This document shows positions 58,522 through 64,000 of a DNA stretch of 64,000 nt, in pieces (the stretch's first letter is position 1; every line of letters begins with the position of its first letter). A program made the translations under genes and the position numbers. The notes under the pieces were generated by a model. The model had not been told where the DNA came from. It worked only from the letters and a program-made list of their open reading frames with translations, and ran no database searches. Source of the stretch: Nematostella vectensis (Eukaryota > Cnidaria > Anthozoa > Actiniaria > Edwardsiidae); contig NC_064039.1 of the NCBI RefSeq assembly GCF_932526225.1, positions 2,927,001-2,991,000 of the forward strand. The letters run 5' to 3'.

Positions 58522-59955
58522 ATTCGGTATAAGGCAGTATTTTTTGCGATATACTGAAAGTTTCATACGTCCCATTTAACGGTTTTAGATTTCTTCTTCC
58601 ATTAGACATTAAGATTTAGTGTATTTTTAGCTACTGTAGTACAAAATATAGTTTTCCCTTTTTGTCCAAAGCAACCAGTATATTTATCGAGTGGTTAAGA
58701 TGATTACAATTTGAAACATGGTTATTGATGATGAGCTGTTAAATAACAATATTTTGAAACAGCAATTTGGCAGGGAGTGAGTATTTCTTCAAAAGAAATA
58801 CACGATATTGTATGCTTATGGATGTTATATTGATCTCGGGTATAATGACCCCCCTATTCAAGTTGCCTTAACATTAAACTAAAGCATCCAAAGCGTTTTA
58901 TTACATATTTAACAGCATGTCACCTAGGATCTGTGAAGAGGTAATTTAGTTTTGTCACGGATGCCTGGTACCAATAAATCGGGAGCTTACCATTACCATC
59001 GATGTTTTCGTAATTTTACCATCTCTGGTGTTATTTTATTTCTTTGCCGGTTTTAGTTCTGCACGTTTTGTTTTTCTAGTAATCGTCTTCCTTCTGTTTC
59101 GTTGTTCTTGCTTAGAATGCCTAAAGCGATGGTCTATCGATACCCCATTTGTTTGAATCAAACCACAGACTCTTCACCTATGAATAATGAAATAGGCAAA
59201 ACTTTAATGGGTTATTCCATTTAGTTTCGAAGATAGCAGAAATCTATACTTTCTAGGAGGGACCCTTCAAACGCTAATTGCTGATAACCGGCTTCTATCA
59301 TAATATTTACGCAATAAAACTATAATGTATGTCGAGCATATCATGGGCATATCTTTCCAGATTTTTTTCTAGTGCTGGTTGCATGGCCAAAGATAGCAAA
59401 GTAAAACATGAAAAAAAAAAAAAACAGTGTCATGAATGATGGAAATAGCGATCAGTACCGGTAAGCATGGAATCAAGTCTAAGATGCCAGTGGATTTACT
59501 TAAAAGTGTATGTACTTAGCCGTAGTCCTAAGTCGACACGTTAACTACACGGTTACCTTTTTCACGCACTTCTTGTTACCAATGAAACATTTTTTTAAAA
59601 GAGTAGCAAACCGAAGGGAAGACTGTTTGATGCCGAGTGAACACTTAAGGATGTTACTTAGCAACCATTGTTACGACTGTAAAATCCGTCAAATTACGTA
59701 ACAGTAGAGGGTTAATACGTCAAATAACGCAATAGCACGCGCAGACTGCAGTAGATGTAATCGCTAGGAGCACATGTAAAATGTATGTAAAATATATGTA
59801 GAAATATATTCTCCGACGTTTTGGCGGTGCTGCCTTCATCTAGGATACCGGAAAGCCATAACGAGTAATAATAACGAATAACAGCTTCTACGCGCGTGGT
59901 GCGCGAGCACGATGAATGATCTTCGCGTGCTCAGACCACGAAGACTCTGAGACGC
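58522..59955. other. Intergenic DNA without recognised genes
   Basis: AT-rich. Near 59810-59840 the minus strand reads GATGAAGGCAGCACCGCC followed by AAAACGTC, resembling a degraded hammerhead-like core; otherwise nothing recognised. Confidence 0.4.
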
Positions 59956-60321
59956 CTTCCCCACGTATCTGTTTTCGTTTGAAAACGCAACCTTTTTGTT
60001 ACGGATACGGGCGTCGTCCGGGCACGGAAACGCAAAAACGATGACCGAAAACGGAACGATTTGAAAACGATCTCCAGAGTGGAACAATTTGAAAACGATT
60101 TCCTTTCGGTGCCGTGGAGACGGACGAAAACAGGACCTTTCGAAAACGATGGCAAGCGCTGTAGAGCTTGTTATCGTTTTCTTAACGTTTCTGCGTTTTC
60201 GTGGGGACGGATCATATAAAATTTAAAACGCTTAGTGTGAACGCGGACCTTTTTGAAAACGAAACAAAAAGGTCGTATTTTTCAAACGAATACGTAAACG
60301 TGGGGACAGGGTCTGAGACGC
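59946..60321. mobile_element. GAAAACG-rich TIR element flanked by a 10-bp direct repeat
   Basis: TCTGAGACGC flanks both sides (59946-59955 and 60312-60321), consistent with a target-site duplication of 8-10 bp. Inside, TTCCCCACGTATCTGTTTTC at the left is inverted relative to GTCCCCACGTTTACG read from the right, both running into CGTTTGAAAA and CCTTTTTG. An 8-bp duplication would suggest hAT (inference). Confidence 0.7.
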
Positions 60322-60975
60322 AATGCAGCATGGGATACATGTCATTCCCCATGCGCCACGCACCAGACAGTCTTTAAACATCTTTCTATGAAATTTCGTG
60401 CTTTTTCTCTTATCCTCAATCATATTACAATGCATTCTCACACTCACACTCAGGTAAACAAAAACAACGATACAATCACAAGTTATTTTATTAACAATTC
60501 GTCCAAAATCACATCCTCAAATAAATTAATACAATAATTAGTGAGAAAGATAATCAGTGAATTTATTATTTCAAAACATTATACCGTCATGAGAAGAAAC
60601 TCGGGAACTTAGAACAGGCAGCCCAAGCTCAGGATTTGTACGTTTGCATAGGATACATGCGGTTTCCTCGAGAAACCCTTGATCACATCAGTAAACTTAT
60701 TTTTACAAATATGTGCAACAATAAAAGCAAAGGTCTTACTTGAATTTACCTTGTTCTTGATTTTGTCCCTTGAAATCGTAGAAATGTTTTCTGTCATGAA
60801 AGGGTCTACTGACGCCTAGTCCTCATACATTCTTTACAAGTATACAAATCATGAGCTTGTGATGCCGTGGTAGGGGAATTTCAGCGAGTAACAAGACCCT
60901 CAATACCCATACTACTCGACCATTGCCTGCAAGTTAGAAATAGAAATCGAAGAGTGTGCGAAGAAAAAAGAGAAA
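60322..60975. other. Downstream region of the AIFM2-like gene
   Basis: No exon recognised; AATAAA on the minus strand at 60562-60567 could end the AIFM2-like transcript about 400 nt after its stop. Confidence 0.4.
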
Positions 60976-63900
60976 TTACTTGGGCATTTCCTGGCCCATG
61001 GTCTTCCACTGGGTCGGAGTGAAGACGTTTTCTCCCTTCATTTTTCTGGCCAACCAGTCACCAAACACCCATCCACCGAACACTTGCGCCGCACCACCTG
61101 ATCTCCCACAGCTCAAAATGAAAAAACCGGAGTCTGGAATGAAAAGAGTAAGAGAGTAAGCACAGCAAATAAGAACATTGCTCTTTAGGGGAGGGGGGGG
61201 GGGGGGGGTCAACGGGGGAAGGTAGAGGAGGGGGTGACGTCAGGTGTTTGCAACACACAAAAAACCAAAAGATGACGTCAGCAGCCCCCTCAACGACCCT
61301 CCCAGATCCGGTACTACTGTGGTTGAAGCCATCGATAAAAATGTTTCCGTATCGGGGGCGTGAACAAGCAGGAAACAGCCAACGACGAAAAGAATGTAGT
61401 AGAGAAGGCAAAAAATAAGAAAATTACATTCTTTTCGCTTTTTCTTTAGTAGTGGTTACAACAAGAATCAGCTAATTTACGGTATCCTTGGTGAAATTAT
61501 TATCGGTTTTTTAAAAAGCCCAAATATTTTGGAAAGCGGTAAGGGCTAAAGCAAAAATAATGGTTCGTATAGTAGCCCCTCATTGACAATTGCTTGAAGT
61601 AGATATGCTCATATATTTTCGTGATGTTTTGGGCCGATTGTTGGTGTTGTTTTGGGCCGATTGTTGGTGATGTTTTGGGCCGATTGTTGGTGATGTTTTG
61701 GGCCGATTGTTGGTGATGTTTTGGGCCAATTGTTGGTGATGTTTTGGGCCAATTGTTGGTGATGTTTTGGGCCGATTGTTGGTGATGTTTTGGGCCGATC
61801 GTTGGTGATGTTTTGGGCCGATTGTTGGTGATGTTTTGGGCCGATTGTTGGTGGTGGTTTGGGCCGATCGTTGGTGATGTTTTGGGCCGATTGTTGGTGG
61901 TGGTTTGGGCCGATTGTTGGTGATGGTTTGGACCGATTGTAACGTTACGGAAAAGCGGGTTGCTTACTGTTGATCTTGTAGGGTTTGAGGGCCTGCCCCT
62001 CGTGCTTCTTCTTCAAATTATCTCCCACATGCGCCGCATGGAAGTTCGCAAGCATACCCAGCTTGACTTCCGGTGTATTGTTACAATCACCGATCGCGTA
62101 CACATCCGGGGTACCTTCCACCTGAAGAAATTCATCTACCTTAAGGCGACCACGCTCATCCATCTTGTCGCCTAGCAACAAAACACCACGGGTAAACATA
62201 CAAGAGATATATAATACAGGACGGCGGGAAAGCCAATAATTGGATAAACTGTAAATCATCACGAGGTTGAAAAAGTAAGTTGAACGCCTCTGTGAAACAG
62301 AGTAATTGCGCTGAAGTCTCGAGGGTTAGCCTCGTCGGAGCAAAAGAGTCAACCAAATTAACGCTCGAAACGTCATCGCATTTAACCCCGTGTTGAATTA
62401 CTGCTTTTCTACGCAGACCATCTAGTTTTTCTACATCTTGTCTGTGGTTTTTCTAGCTATACCAAGAAATGAACAGACCGCTTTAAGATAGAAGTAGGGG
62501 CTTAAATAGACCTTGGCTCTAATTATTCTTACTGTAAATGGCAGTTCTACTCCCATCTAATAATTAGGATGGAATACAGTTTAAAAAACAAACAAAATCC
62601 ACCCCCTCAATATATGTTTTTCGAGAACAAGCCTCCTCGTTCAATCTTATTGTTTTCGCGTCTACTGGGACCTACTCTGACCCAGAGTGGTCTAGCCTAC
62701 ACGTAAACAAATGATTGTGCACTTGGAAGTTTCCGTTACCTAAACCGTTCTTGTATGCGCCGTTATTAACGCGCAGGCCAGTGCATTCCAACGCAAGGTC
62801 AGCCTTGAGTCTATTTCCCTTGTCTGTGACAACCGTAACATCGGTGAAGCCCTTCTGGCGGATTTCGTCCATGTTAGACACACGTTCACCTGTAGATAAC
62901 AATCAAATGTCAGTATTTGTATAACGAAAATGAACACTGTCCGTACGAATATTTTGCTACTTTATCCATGCATTCATGAGGCTCGTAGCTAGGGGGGTGA
63001 GGACCCAACCTAGTTTAGAGATCATATGGGTATTCAGGGGCGTACGCAGCCCATTGGCCTGCAGTCATTGGTGTGCAAAAAAAAAAATTGGCGATTTATT
63101 TGCGTAACGAGGGGAAAAAATCAAATGTGTACGTAGTTTTATATATATATAACGAGGATAAAAACTTTAGTTTTCTTAATCATGTTAGTATACAAATGAT
63201 TTCCACGCGACGTCTGAAGTCCTATTTCAGATCGAGGATGACAGAGGATCGTGTAATATTCTCAAAAGTCTTACGCATTGACGCCAATTTCAAACCCAAA
63301 AGCGGGAGCTATGAAATCCCCACGGGATGCGGAATGAGGGGCCACGCCCCCATTCAGCTTATGGATGCTTTGACTGCAACTTGTAAAAATCCTGCGTACG
63401 CCACTGATATTAGCCACGTGTACTAAAAACTTTTAATTTGTTACGTGCGTTGTTCATACGTTCATTTGCCACTGGTTCTATGGCATGGCAAAACATGCTG
63501 TGTCTTACCAAGAACTGTTTCAACCCCAAGGTACTTGAGTCTGTTCTTGACGGTTGTTTGGAAGGACTCACTAACAGTATCGTTTACCAAAATCTCACGA
63601 GGATGGATTAGAGTGACGGTCTTGTCCTTGTAATCCTCCTTGATATCACCAGCAATCTCAACACCTACTGCACCACCACCGATAACCACAACAGTCTGTG
63701 CTTTCTCTACCTAAAATAGCAAAAAGATAATAAAAAGCTGTGAGGGGTGGAGTGCTTATACTTGCTTAGAGGGGGTGGGAGCAGACCCCAATTTCTATCT
63801 TTACCGGAATGTCCTTTTTGAACTCTCTCTATTGGGGGAGGCAAGGCTGTTGCTAGCTTCCCTCCAAGTGCAAAATTTGATTGCCCACTTTTCAGATAAA

Positions 63901-64000
63901 GAAACCAATGTAGGAATAGGCCTGTTAATCTGTCTATATAAAGTACTTACTGTACTAGCCAATCTAGAACAGCTTTCCATAGTAGCAAACTCCAGTCAAT
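60976..64000 (-). CDS. aifm2: AIFM2/FSP1-like FAD/NAD(P)H oxidoreductase, C-terminal part (5' end off window)
   Basis: Exons on the complement: 63710-63509, 62889-62740, 62171-61968, 61133-60976; phases match and give 237 residues. Exon 1 holds the second Rossmann motif VVVIGGGAVGVEIAGDI and TLIHPREILV; exon 2 DLALECTGLRVNNGAY; exon 3 the FAD-binding VYAIGDC and GMLANFHAAHV; the last exon ends GWVFGDWLARKMKGENVFTP then TQWKTMGQEMPK. These match the apoptosis-inducing factor 2 family, known as NAD(P)H:ubiquinone oxidoreductases that suppress ferroptosis. The N-terminal FAD-binding exons, including any myristoylation site, lie beyond 64000. A short open segment with a good donor (GTAAGTA) ends at about 63956 on the minus strand and may be a further exon, but its frame is unresolved. 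Confidence 0.92.
61185..61215. repeat. Poly-G tract in an AIFM2-like intron
   Basis: A run of about 18 Gs beginning near 61191, preceded by GGGGAGG. Similar runs occur at 1201, 2682, 9420, 29357, 42038 and 51600, and C-runs at 7575, 17656 and 52281. Confidence 0.9.
61621..61940. repeat. Minisatellite, 23-bp unit, about 14 copies
   Basis: Unit GATGTTTTGGGCCGATTGTT plus GGT. On the gene's strand it begins about 26 nt after the AIFM2-like donor at 61967. Confidence 0.96.
63035..63406. mobile_element. TIR element with CAGGGGCGTACGCAG ends
   Basis: CAGGGGCGTACGCAG at the left and CTGCGTACGCCACTG at the right are inverted copies. About 370 bp; a related but distinct end from the GGCGTAGCCAG family. 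In an AIFM2-like intron. Confidence 0.7.

Overview
The window reads as nuclear DNA of an early-branching animal, most likely an anthozoan cnidarian such as a sea anemone (inference). Genes have many short exons with GT-AG introns, an Lbx-type homeobox gene and a five-pass prominin are present, introns and intergenic DNA are full of small terminal-inverted-repeat (TIR) elements and poly-G/C tracts, and there are no operons, CRISPRs or bacterial signals. Gene models were built by hand from splice sites, reading-frame phase and family motifs; exon coordinates are in each entry.

Layout. 1-4402 (minus, 3' end off the window): an ionotropic-glutamate-receptor-like channel whose pore carries a potassium filter (TVGYGD). 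4403-6755: spacer with a TIR element. 6756-18804 (minus): a complete 19-exon BTB-BACK protein. 18805-21870: spacer. 21870-23300 (plus): promoter region and complete two-exon Lbx-like homeobox gene. 23301-30594: gene desert with one minisatellite. 30595-32165: a truncated LINE and a frameshifted transposon-associated coding remnant. 32760-50983 (plus): a complete 23-exon prominin whose introns hold two large minisatellites, two foldback elements, several MITEs and a promoter-like cluster. 52611-57232 (minus): an eight-exon single-pass membrane protein with a Ser/Thr-rich ectodomain. 57233-60975: spacer with two TIR elements. 60976-63710 and beyond (minus): the C-terminal two thirds of an AIFM2/FSP1-like oxidoreductase.

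The genes look functionally independent. Two observations stand out. First, the glutamate-receptor-like channel has a canonical K+ filter but seems to lack the usual ligand-binding arginine, and its pore exon has nearby degenerate copies. Second, all five intronic minisatellites lie just 3' of a splice donor (0 to about 92 nt). In the largest, the real donor of prominin intron 3 is itself the first unit of an array of about 82 donor-like repeats.
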